Shown one piece after another: positions 1 through 6,119 of a DNA stretch of 14,885 bases (positions within the stretch are counted from its first letter, which is position 1; every line of letters begins with the position of its first letter). Under the pieces are notes generated by a model. The model made no database searches. It saw only the letters and a program-made list of their open reading frames with translations, and had not been told where the DNA came from. This DNA comes from Clostridium sp. (GTDB lineage: Bacteria > Bacillota > Clostridia > Acetivibrionales > Acetivibrionaceae): positions 1 to 14,885 of the forward strand of contig DUVG01000189.1 of assembly GCA_012841175.1 (NCBI GenBank), written 5' to 3'. Position numbers and translations under genes: made by a program.

Positions 1-310
1 CATTATGGTATATGGTACAATTATCCCCAATTTCAGCAGTCTCCCCTATAACAATGCCCATTCCATGGTCAATAAAAAGCCCTTTCCCTATTTTAGCACC
101 TGGATGTATTTCTACACCAGTTAAAAATCTATTTATTTGGGAAATTAAACGGGCAATAAAAAATAATTTTTTACAATAAAACCAGTGGGCAATTCTATGA
201 AAACACACTGCATGAAATCCTGAATATAATATAATAACTTCAAAAATTCCCTTTGCGGCAGGATCCCTTTGGGCAATGGATCTTGCATCTTCAATAAATT
301 GTTTAAACAT
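1..310 (-). CDS. cysE: Serine O-acetyltransferase, N-terminal part (cut by window edge)
   Basis: Acetylates L-serine with acetyl-CoA to give O-acetylserine, the carbon acceptor of cysteine synthesis (cytoplasm). The reading frame starts at ATG 308-310 and stays open to the left window edge, giving 103 codons. It begins [19 protein letters not shown] and contains the family's conserved stretch FHRIAHWFY, then [36 protein letters not shown] and AEIGDN, the start of the left-handed beta-helix. The His in IDHGMG is the usual catalytic region. GAGAGG lies 9 bases before the ATG. It follows gltX on the same strand after 147 bases, as in Bacillus, where gltX, cysE and cysS are adjacent; cysS would lie outside the window. 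I see no T-box in the gap, which is too short for a full one. Only the N-terminal part is visible, but the identity is secure. Confidence 0.95.
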   Translation of the reverse strand, partial: MFKQFIEDARSIAQRDPAAKGIFEVIILYSGFHAVCFHRIAHWFYCKKLFFIARLISQINRFLTGVEIHPGAKIGKGLFIDHGMGIVIGETAEIGDNCTIYHN

Positions 311-367
311 AAATAAAACCTCTCACATTCTAACTCATCATAATTAATAATGTATAAAGTACTCCCT

Positions 368-438
368 CAAAAAGTCCCCTTAAAATAGTATGTGAATACT
401 TTTATTATACTATTATATCTACCAAAAAGTGTCCCTTA
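368..438. repeat. Imperfect direct repeat in gltX-cysE gap
   Basis: Two near-copies occur 55 bases apart: CAAAAAGTCCCCTTA at 368-382 and CAAAAAGTGTCCCTTA at 423-438. They are in the leader of cysE. They may be a regulator site or a scar of a small repetitive element; neither can be decided from the sequence. Confidence 0.5.
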
Positions 439-457
439 GTAATCAACATTTTATGTT

Positions 458-1915
458 TTATAGATAATTCTCCCTCACCCAATTTATACGCTTGTTAATT
501 TTTTCCTTTCCCAGAATAGAAATTATGTCATATAACTCTGGTCCATGCATTTGTCCTGTCAACATTACACGAATAGGCATAAATAAATTTTTTCCCTTTA
601 TCCCTGTTTCTTTTCCAATTATTTTGAATATACCCTTGCCAAATTCTTCGTCTACAACCTCTGCTTCATTAACTTTAGAAATTAATGTATCCATCAATTG
701 GGGAACTTGCTCTCCCTTTAACACCTCTAGCGTTTCATCATTTTCAGGAGATATTTCATCATTAAAAAACACTCTAACCTTTTCTGTTATTTGTCCAACA
801 TATTCTAAACTATGTTTTACAGACTTAACCATCTTTTTAATCCACTCATATGTCTCTTGGTCAACCTCCTCACCTATAAGTTCCGCATTTTTAAGATGAG
901 GTACAGCCATATCAGTTATTCTATCAAGGGACGCCTCTTTTATATATTGTGAATTCATCCAATTGAGTTTTTCATTATCAAAAACCGCTGGGTTTTTAGA
1001 TACTCTATCAAGAGAAAACTGAGATATCAACTCATCAATGGTAAAAAACTCTTCTTCACTTTCAGGAGACCATCCCATAAGAGCAAGAAAGTTCACAATG
1101 GCTTCAGGCAAATACCCTAAATCCCTATATTGCTCAACCCATGTAGCCCCATGTCTTTTACTCATTTTAGTCCTGTCATGTCCTAGTATCAATGATACAT
1201 GGGCAAATTGGGGCTTTTTAAAACCTAAAGCATCATATATTAAAATTTGCCGTGGAGTGTTTGAAAGATGTTCCTCCGCCCTTATTACATGAGTTATACC
1301 CATAAGATAATCATCAACTGTAACTGCAAAATTATAAACAGGAATACCATCAGATTTTACAATTATAAAGTCTCCTACTCCATTGCTGTCAAACTCCACA
1401 TGTCCCCTTACTTTGTCATCTATTTCTATAATCTGATCCTTAGGAACTCTCAGCCTAATGGTAGGTTTTCTGCCTTCCGCCTCATATTTTTTTATTTGTT
1501 CTTCTGTAAGATTGCTGCATTTGCCAGAATATCCAAGCATATCTGAATTTGCTTCTTCAAGGCGTTTTCTCTCTTCTTCTAATTCCTCTTGGGTACAATA
1601 GCAGTAATATGCTTTGTCTTCTTCTATAAGTTTGTCTATATATTTTTTGTATGTTTCCCTTCTCTCTGTAGATCTATAAGGGCCATTTTCCCCACCTACA
1701 TCTATACCTTCATCCCAATTAATTCCTAGCCATTTCAAATCATTTATTATAACTTTTTCTGACTCAATTGAAGATCTTGCTAAATCAGTATCCTCTATAC
1801 GCACCAAAAATTTACCATTATTTTTTTTTGCAAATAAATAATTAAATAATGCTGTCCTGGCTCCGCCTATATGTAAATGTCCTGTAGGACTAGGAGCAAA
1901 TCTAACTTTTACCAT
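458..1915 (-). CDS. gltX: Glutamyl-tRNA synthetase (GluRS)
   Basis: Charges tRNA-Glu with glutamate using ATP; class I synthetase, cytoplasmic. The 485 residues match the usual length. The ATP-site motif of the HIGH type is at residues 15-18 (HIGG within PSPTGHLHIGG) and the KMSKS-type loop is KMSKR at 250-254. Cys105, Cys107, Tyr129 and Cys133 reproduce the C-x-C...Y-x3-C zinc-site spacing known from E. coli GluRS. The C-terminal third is the helical anticodon-binding region. The ATG start has AGGAGAAGGTG just upstream and a good promoter at 1970-1998. cysE follows. Whether this enzyme is discriminating or also charges tRNA-Gln (common in Firmicutes that use the amidotransferase GatCAB) cannot be told from the sequence alone. 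Confidence 0.97.
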   Translation of the reverse strand: MVKVRFAPSPTGHLHIGGARTALFNYLFAKKNNGKFLVRIEDTDLARSSIESEKVIINDLKWLGINWDEGIDVGGENGPYRSTERRETYKKYIDKLIEEDKAYYCYCTQEELEEERKRLEEANSDMLGYSGKCSNLTEEQIKKYEAEGRKPTIRLRVPKDQIIEIDDKVRGHVEFDSNGVGDFIIVKSDGIPVYNFAVTVDDYLMGITHVIRAEEHLSNTPRQILIYDALGFKKPQFAHVSLILGHDRTKMSKRHGATWVEQYRDLGYLPEAIVNFLALMGWSPESEEEFFTIDELISQFSLDRVSKNPAVFDNEKLNWMNSQYIKEASLDRITDMAVPHLKNAELIGEEVDQETYEWIKKMVKSVKHSLEYVGQITEKVRVFFNDEISPENDETLEVLKGEQVPQLMDTLISKVNEAEVVDEEFGKGIFKIIGKETGIKGKNLFMPIRVMLTGQMHGPELYDIISILGKEKINKRINWVRENYL

Positions 1916-1969
1916 TTTTCACCTTCTCCTCTCATTCCACTTTCATTTTTTTATTTTATCACAGTTATT

Positions 1970-1998
1970 ATCATATTTAAATATTGCTATTTGTGCAA
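1970..1998 (-). promoter_or_regulatory. Sigma-A-type promoter of gltX
   Basis: On the minus strand TTGCAC (1993-1998) is followed after exactly 17 bases by TATGAT (1970-1975), 55 bases upstream of the gltX start. It overlaps a weaker divergent plus-strand promoter (1984-2010). Confidence 0.7.
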
Positions 1999-2010
1999 GG
2001 TATATATAAT
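1984..2010 (+). promoter_or_regulatory. Possible promoter of the holin-family gene
   Basis: TTGCTA (1984-1989) and TATAAT (2005-2010) are 15 bases apart, shorter than the preferred 17, so this is only a fair match. It would place the 21-bp inverted repeat at 2042-2094 in the transcribed leader. Confidence 0.4.
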
Positions 2011-2041
2011 CTTTGCAATTTGAATAATTATAATGATATTA

Positions 2042-2094
2042 ATAAATAATAATATTGATAAAGGTTGATAATTTTTATCAATATTATTATTTAT
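2042..2094. repeat. Perfect 21-bp inverted repeat in the leader of the holin-family gene
   Basis: Arms 2042-2062 and 2074-2094 are exact reverse complements, all A/T except one G or C per arm, with an 11-base spacer (GGTTGATAATT). There is no T-run after it, so it is not a standard terminator. It ends 6 bases before the AAAGGAAG ribosome binding site, so it could be a leader hairpin that stabilises the mRNA or an operator. Confidence 0.85.
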
Positions 2095-2115
2095 CCTTTG
2101 AAAGGAAGTGGTTTC

Positions 2116-2481
2116 GTGGCAAACTTAAATAATGCGCGAGCGGAAACGTTTAATATTACACATTTTATAATAAGAGTGGTTGTAGGTAGTGTTGTATTAG
2201 CAATTACATCTTATGTAACTGAAGGCTTGACAATATCAGGATTTTGGCCACTTGTTGTAAGTGCAATTGTTCTAGCAGCATTAGATTATTTAGTGACAAA
2301 AATATTTGGTGTAGATGCAACACCTTTCGGAAAAGGAATTACAGGTTTTATACTGGCTGCAATAATAATCTATGCCACACAATTTTTTGTTTCTGGATTT
2401 GTAGTTTCTTTTTGGGGTGCTTTAATTGGCGCTTTGATTTATGGCATTATTGATGCTGTCATACCAGCTAAAACAATGTAA
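2116..2481 (+). CDS. Phage-holin-4/YvlD-type membrane protein
   Basis: Small integral membrane protein of 121 residues. Four hydrophobic segments are visible at about residues 16-34, 43-63, 74-94 and 98-116, with the short polar connection KIFGVDATPFGKG between helices 2 and 3. This arrangement fits the 'phage holin family 4' group, whose bacterial members such as B. subtilis YvlD are chromosomal, not phage lysis genes, and have no firm function. I chose the GTG at 2116 because AAAGGAAG (2101-2108) sits 7 bases upstream. A longer frame from TTG 2065 would run through the inverted repeat and has no ribosome binding site. The gene stands alone between divergent gltX and a terminator. Nothing nearby (endolysin, phage genes) supports a lysis role. 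Confidence 0.75.
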   Translation: MANLNNARAETFNITHFIIRVVVGSVVLAITSYVTEGLTISGFWPLVVSAIVLAALDYLVTKIFGVDATPFGKGITGFILAAIIIYATQFFVSGFVVSFWGALIGALIYGIIDAVIPAKTM

Positions 2482-2547
2482 TCTTCATAATCTTTGTATG
2501 ACTTTTAAAAATTTATAAAAAACATCATTTATAAGGAAAATATAAGG

Positions 2548-2583
2548 AAAAGAAAGCCACCAGATATTGGAAGGCTTTCTTTT
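2548..2583. terminator. Bidirectional rho-independent terminator
   Basis: Stem AAAAGAAAGCC (2548-2558) pairs perfectly with GGCTTTCTTTT (2573-2583) around a 14-base loop. T-rich ends on both strands let it serve the holin-family gene on the plus strand and the RNA candidate on the minus strand. Confidence 0.8.
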
Positions 2584-2818
2584 ATTAAATGTAACCCAAA
2601 ATGCCGTTTCCCTATATTCTGACACCTAGCCGCAACTAGGTGGGTGTCCTGTTAAAAATTTCTGTCTTCCCTTGCCGTACTTATGCTTTTAGCATAAGTC
2701 GGTATTTGCTTAGGGCCTGACATATATTTTCAAACTCCAGACTCCCTTATGTCAAATGTAGGTTCAAAATTATAGTGTACTTCGAACATTTCAGGTCAAA
2801 ACCCTATGTAATCGGTTT
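2548..2818 (-). ncRNA. Candidate structured non-coding RNA, family not identified
   Basis: About 270 bases on the minus strand with a promoter (2825-2854) at one end, a terminator (2548-2583) at the other and no convincing reading frame. In RNA order the helices are: a hairpin at 2755-2791 built on AAATGTTCGAA; a 7-bp stem TGACATA/TATGTCA (2718-2724 with 2748-2754); an 8-bp perfect hairpin ACTTATGC/GCATAAGT (2679-2686 with 2692-2699) extended by CCG/CGG and, across an internal loop, by CCCT/AGGG; and CACCTAG/CTAGGTG (2623-2629 with 2636-2642, loop CCGCAA) with competing GACACC/GGTGTC pairing. The composition is visibly more GC-rich than the surrounding spacers, as expected for a folded RNA. 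It does not look like tmRNA, RNase P, SRP RNA or a common riboswitch. Other readings: a decayed IS200/IS605-type element end, or a large clostridial RNA such as 6S or raiA. Ends are inferred. Confidence 0.55.
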
Positions 2819-2824
2819 AATGTC

Positions 2825-2854
2825 ATTATAACATTATACTAGCCCTAATTTCAA
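2825..2854 (-). promoter_or_regulatory. Sigma-A-type promoter of the RNA candidate
   Basis: On the minus strand TTGAAA (2849-2854) is followed after 18 bases by a perfect TATAAT (2825-2830). A second TATAAT lies at 2833-2838. No protein gene follows in this direction before the terminator at 2548-2583, so the product would be the structured RNA. Confidence 0.6.
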
Positions 2855-2873
2855 ACAACTGAAAATACAGTTT

Positions 2874-2910
2874 AAAGCCTTTATGCTAAGTAAATTAATA
2901 CTAGGCTTTT
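2874..2910. terminator. Weak terminator-like hairpin downstream of ogg
   Basis: AAAGCCT (2874-2880) pairs with AGGCTTT (2903-2909) around a 22-base AT-rich loop. It lies 34 bases past the ogg stop codon. The T-run on the minus strand is only three bases, so strength is doubtful. Confidence 0.4.
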
Positions 2911-2943
2911 AATTTCTTAAATATTCAACTCTATTATAAAATT

Positions 2944-3828
2944 TTAAGCCCCAATTTTATTTTCTCTTGCATAATAAAACAGGTATTGTTGGGCAAATCC
3001 CGATAAATGGCTAAATTTTGCCTTTGCCATTTCTTGAATGTTTTTTAAGCTTGTTTTTTCCTTAAAATATATTTCCTCCATTACTCTTTTAACCCACACA
3101 TCTGTGGGAAATACATCTCTTTTGGTGCCACTATAAAGTAAGACACAATCTGCAACTTTAGGACCTACCCCTGGTAATTTCATTAAATACTCCCTGGCAT
3201 CATCTGTATCCATATTTTTAATATTTCCCAAATTTATATTTCCACCACTCACCATATTTGAGGTGCTATGTACATATTTACACCTAAAACCTGCTTTGCA
3301 AATCTCTAAGTTTTCAATGGTGGAATTAGCTATCTCTGTAGCCTCTGGAAATGCATAATATTTACTCTCATCCATATAAATTTCTTTCCCATAAAGCTGA
3401 GCTATCTTATCAACGGACTTCATTATTCTAGGTATTCTGTTGTTGGCGGATATAATAAAAGAAATCAGTGTTTCCCATAAATCCTGCTTTAAAATTCTTA
3501 TACCCCATCCAAATTCCACAGCTTTTTTCATTACTTCATCATTTACAATATTTTTTTTGATATCTGAATAATCTGTCCCTAAGTCAAAATAATCACACCA
3601 TATATTTATAAAATCTTCCACATTAGAATTGTATATTTGAAGATTTTCATTGCAAAAACTTACATTTATTACCCGTCCTTTTGCAACACCTGTATAACTT
3701 CCATCTATTTGCCTAATCCATCTAAAACACTGTCCACATTCAAAAGTGTGAACAAGATTAAAGTCTTTAATTCCTTCTACTAAAATTTTGTTGCCTTCTT
3801 GAACTATTTTATATCCTTTATATTCCAT
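2944..3828 (-). CDS. ogg: 8-oxoguanine DNA glycosylase/AP lyase, OGG1 family
   Basis: Removes oxidised guanine from DNA in base-excision repair. The 294 residues have the two-part OGG1 plan: an N-terminal domain with CGQCFRW (31-37), then the all-helical HhH-GPD domain. The motif ETLISFIISANNRIPRI (119-135) matches the substrate-pocket segment of OGG1. The helix-hairpin-helix is LPGVGPKVADC (218-228), in which Lys224 aligns with the catalytic lysine (K249 of human OGG1), and Asp243 in FPTDVW aligns with the catalytic aspartate (D268). All key residues are present. The ATG start has AAGGGG about 7 bases upstream. The gene is divergent from the DUF6062-like gene and stands as a single-gene unit, followed by a weak hairpin and then the RNA candidate. 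Confidence 0.93.
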   Translation of the reverse strand: MEYKGYKIVQEGNKILVEGIKDFNLVHTFECGQCFRWIRQIDGSYTGVAKGRVINVSFCNENLQIYNSNVEDFINIWCDYFDLGTDYSDIKKNIVNDEVMKKAVEFGWGIRILKQDLWETLISFIISANNRIPRIMKSVDKIAQLYGKEIYMDESKYYAFPEATEIANSTIENLEICKAGFRCKYVHSTSNMVSGGNINLGNIKNMDTDDAREYLMKLPGVGPKVADCVLLYSGTKRDVFPTDVWVKRVMEEIYFKEKTSLKNIQEMAKAKFSHLSGFAQQYLFYYARENKIGA

Positions 3829-3893
3829 ATCATATCCCCTTAAACTCTTTTCTCTCTATATTTCATTATCATATATATAATACCCGATTTTTC

Positions 3894-3902
3894 TGTTATA
3901 AT
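3894..3902 (+). promoter_or_regulatory. Extended -10 promoter for the DUF6062-like gene
   Basis: TGTTATAAT gives a TG-n-TATAAT extended -10 element 35 bases before the ATG at 3938. The -35 region is poor, as is usual for this promoter type. Confidence 0.55.
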
Positions 3903-3937
3903 TTAAATTAATACTACTTTTAGAAAGGAATTTGTTT

Positions 3938-4714
3938 ATGAAGGAAAAAATCTATACCATACCTGTTACAGACGCATTTAAAAATGATTGCGAATGTCCC
4001 ATGTGTATTTTAGAGAAAAAACTAGAAGATGAAAATGTTGAATATATTTTAGGTCCTTTTTTAATGGAGCCTGAAGGGAGAATGCAGACCAATAAAGAAG
4101 GTTTTTGTCAAAAACATTTTGAAATGCTTTACAACACACAGGCAAACAGGTTAGGCTTAGGGTTAATAGTTGATACTCACTTATGTGAACAAAATGATAT
4201 TTTAAAAAAACTATATGACAAAAATGAAGAAATTTTAAGAAAAGATTCTGAAATATCCATGATAAAAAACTTGTCTGGAAAAATCACTTCAAAACAGACA
4301 GAATCAAAAAAATTTGTAGCTTCCCTTATAGAAAAATTAGATGAGTTGGCTAATTCCTGCACAATTTGCAATAGATTAAACAAAACCATGGACAGATATG
4401 TGGATGTAATATTGTATTTATACTTTAAAGAAGATGATTTTAAAAATTTGTTTGATAGCCAAAAAGGCTTTTGTCTAAAACATCTTAAACTTCTCTTAGA
4501 AGGCACAAAAAAATACCTTCCTCCAAAAGAAACAGCAATTTTTATAAATAAACTTATGTCAATCCAAATTCAAAACATGGAACGTATACAAGAGGAAGTT
4601 AACTGGTTTACCAAAAAATTTGACTACCGTTATAATGATGCACCTTGGAATAACTCAAAAGATGCACTTTTAAGAAGTATTCAAAAACTAGTAGGATACT
4701 CAAACTTAAAATAA
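3938..4714 (+). CDS. DUF6062-like protein with two CxxC...CxxH metal-site repeats
   Basis: Soluble 258-residue protein of unknown function. It is an internal duplication: Cys20-x2-Cys23...Cys57-x2-His60 and Cys141-x2-Cys144...Cys179-x2-His182, with inner spacings of 33 and 34 residues. Both second halves read GFC-x-KH followed by a leucine-rich helix. Four such ligands per repeat suggest two zinc (or other metal) sites; this is inference. An extra Cys18 precedes the first site. Residues 85-135 look helical and charged. The C-terminus carries DYRYNDAPW...SKDALLRSIQKLVG, which I associate with the clostridial DUF6062 family. I chose ATG 3938 over the in-frame TTG 3932 because AAAGGAA at 3924-3930 then has normal spacing. 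The stop codon abuts that of the convergent gene at 4715 with no gap. Confidence 0.7.
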   Translation: MKEKIYTIPVTDAFKNDCECPMCILEKKLEDENVEYILGPFLMEPEGRMQTNKEGFCQKHFEMLYNTQANRLGLGLIVDTHLCEQNDILKKLYDKNEEILRKDSEISMIKNLSGKITSKQTESKKFVASLIEKLDELANSCTICNRLNKTMDRYVDVILYLYFKEDDFKNLFDSQKGFCLKHLKLLLEGTKKYLPPKETAIFINKLMSIQIQNMERIQEEVNWFTKKFDYRYNDAPWNNSKDALLRSIQKLVGYSNLK

Positions 4715-5641
4715 TCATTTTTTAGGCTTTTGCTTTTTGGACTTTTGGTTATTAGGTTCTTGCTTTTTGAGTTCTTGCTTTTTGAGTTCTTGTTTTTTAG
4801 ATTCTTGTTTTTTAGATTCTAGTTTCCTAGGTTCTACAACAAGACTTTTAGCAACAAGATTTAATCTTTTAATATTTAAAGCTGTAAGGTTTTCTACCTC
4901 TTCAATAACCCTTTTTTGTATTTCTCTTAAAAGGGTTTTTATTTGGTATCCATAAATAAGTATTAAATCCATTTCAATATATATGCCATCAGGATGATTC
5001 TCTGCTCTAAATCGGGATATTTTGTTTACACCTTCCATATTTGAAGTAACATGTTCTACAATCTGATATATTGTATAATCTGAAATTGTGTAATTTCCCA
5101 TATAACTAAATGTAGGCCTAACAACAGATTTTTCGCCTATTAATTGAAAACTTCCCTTACCCTTCCTCCTAAATATTTGCAAAGGGTCAAGAAAGTACCC
5201 CGAAAAATCCTTTTTTATTTCAAAAGTTGGTACTGGAATAACATGTTTTCCCTGCTCTTTTCTTGTTGTAAGAGCCTGTTTTATTTCAAACTCTGTAGCA
5301 ATCTCATGAATATAAACTTTTTCCTTTACACTATAGCCTAAACGCTTAGCAATCTTTTCAACCATTCCGTCAGATGTACCTAAAATAAGAAGTGACTTAG
5401 GCTTATAATGGTTAAGAGCAGTTTTTATTTGGTTTGCATGTTCATCATCTGTAAAAAGAGCACGTTTAATAGAACCCACTTTAGTTTTTTCTTTTTTAGC
5501 AGAAGCTCCTGCAATTATCTGTGTTCCTCTTATTAAAAGCCCATCATCTATAATAAACTCAATTCCTCTTTCTCTGGCCACCCAAACAGCTCTATGACTT
5601 TTTCCAGTTCCACTTGGCCCTACAAAACCAACAACATTCAA
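4715..5641 (-). CDS. P-loop NTPase fused to an Asp23/Gls24-like domain and a repetitive basic tail
   Basis: Function unknown. The 308-residue protein opens with a Walker A motif, GPSGTGKS at residues 8-15, in a hydrophobic strand, and residues 80-90 form a second hydrophobic strand (PKSLLILGTSDG) expected in such folds. Residues about 172-268 resemble the Asp23/Gls24 envelope-stress domain: an alternating strand pattern ending in the long helix TLLREIQKRVIEEVENLT and then INLV-type strands. Residues 274-308 are low-complexity repeats of KKQES/KKQEL type. TTG at 5641 is the start, because GGAGG lies 7 bases upstream. No lipobox, signal peptide or membrane segment is seen. The gene stands alone, convergent with the DUF6062-like gene. 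The domain assignment of the middle part is by pattern only. Confidence 0.65.
   Translation of the reverse strand: MNVVGFVGPSGTGKSHRAVWVARERGIEFIIDDGLLIRGTQIIAGASAKKEKTKVGSIKRALFTDDEHANQIKTALNHYKPKSLLILGTSDGMVEKIAKRLGYSVKEKVYIHEIATEFEIKQALTTRKEQGKHVIPVPTFEIKKDFSGYFLDPLQIFRRKGKGSFQLIGEKSVVRPTFSYMGNYTISDYTIYQIVEHVTSNMEGVNKISRFRAENHPDGIYIEMDLILIYGYQIKTLLREIQKRVIEEVENLTALNIKRLNLVAKSLVVEPRKLESKKQESKKQELKKQELKKQEPNNQKSKKQKPKK
4756..4830. repeat. Five 15-bp tandem repeats inside the P-loop/Asp23 gene
   Basis: Units start at 4756, 4771, 4786, 4801 and 4816. The first two are identical (GTTCTTGCTTTTTGA) and the others diverge stepwise. Further degenerate copies continue to about 4720. Each unit codes for five residues of the KKQE(S/L) tail, so copy number changes would keep the frame. 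Confidence 0.9.
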
Positions 5642-5723
5642 AACTATACCTCCAACCTTTTAAAATGTCTTTTATATAAATCATTATACCACTTAAAAAT
5701 ATTATAACACTATTTTAAAAGGG

Positions 5724-5753
5724 AAAAAGAGAGTAGGTCAATACTCTCTTTTT
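5724..5753. terminator. Strong bidirectional rho-independent terminator
   Basis: AAAAAGAGAGTA (5724-5735) pairs perfectly with TACTCTCTTTTT (5742-5753) around the loop GGTCAA. T-runs follow on both strands. No annotated gene ends directly before it: ytxC stops 367 bases away on the minus strand, and no plus-strand gene lies between 4714 and here. Confidence 0.8.
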
Positions 5754-5983
5754 TATTTCCCTAAAAATATTATCTTTGGTTTTTTTAAATAATTATCTTT
5801 TGCTTTTAAGTTTTTTTATCCTTAGTAAAAAGAAATTTTGCATATATAAAATATAATGTCTGTCTTTTGTTTTAGCTTCACGATATTCTTTCTAGAGAAA
5901 ATATAAGCTTGTACATACTTTGTTTTAACTTGATAGAATGTTGACCTAAAAGCAATGTCAATATACTGTAGTTCATTAAGTAA

Positions 5984-6024
5984 AATGATACAATATATTG
6001 TGTTTCACAATATATTGTATCATT
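5984..6024. repeat. Perfect 19-bp inverted repeat with 3-base loop
   Basis: Arms AATGATACAATATATTGTG (5984-6002) and its exact reverse complement (6006-6024) flank TTT. Each arm contains the 12-base palindrome ACAATATATTGT (5990-6001 and 6007-6018), so the site can also be read as two dyads 17 bases apart, as in a tandem operator. The -10 box of a minus-strand promoter lies inside the right arm. Confidence 0.85.
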
Positions 6025-6041
6025 AGATAATTTATTGTCAA
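6014..6041 (-). promoter_or_regulatory. Sigma-A-type promoter overlapping the inverted repeat
   Basis: On the minus strand a perfect TTGACA (6036-6041) is followed after 16 bases by TACAAT (6014-6019). No protein gene with a ribosome binding site follows before the terminator at 5724-5753. Confidence 0.5.
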
Positions 6042-6119
6042 TATATATACTACAAAAAATTTAAATTTTTTATTGTTTTCTAAATTATCAATAAGATTTG
6101 TATTTAAAAAAATTATATA

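Larger units (their letters stand above)
5642..6119. other. Non-coding interval with hairpin, promoter and terminator
   Basis: No reading frame with a ribosome binding site was found on either strand; the longest candidate, 32 codons on the minus strand starting near 5975, has none. The interval holds a bidirectional terminator (5724-5753), a perfect inverted repeat (5984-6024), a minus-strand promoter overlapping it (6014-6041), and the ten-base direct repeat TGTCAATATA at 5956-5965 and 6036-6045 flanking the inverted repeat. A minus-strand transcript from about 6007 to 5724 would be about 280 bases. This is a possible small RNA, less structured than the one at 2548-2818. Confidence 0.4.

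Noticed and set aside
311..457. T-box or other known riboswitch before cysE
   Set aside because: Too short and no T-box-type conserved sequence or terminator/antiterminator pair was found.
492..899. Plus-strand frames opposite gltX (also near 1038-1546)
   Set aside because: Antisense shadows of a fully conserved synthetase gene, with no ribosome binding sites.
2065..2115. N-terminal extension of the holin-family gene from TTG 2065
   Set aside because: It would translate the right arm of the perfect inverted repeat and has no ribosome binding site; GTG 2116 has a good one.
2700..2820. Possible C-terminal remnant of a transposase on the minus strand
   Set aside because: The short frame (about 19 codons ending at TGA near 2732) has no recognisable TnpB motif, so I report the region as a candidate RNA and keep the transposon idea only as an alternative.
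5941..5975. 32-codon minus-strand frame downstream of the buried promoter
   Set aside because: It lacks a ribosome binding site and a recognisable pattern.
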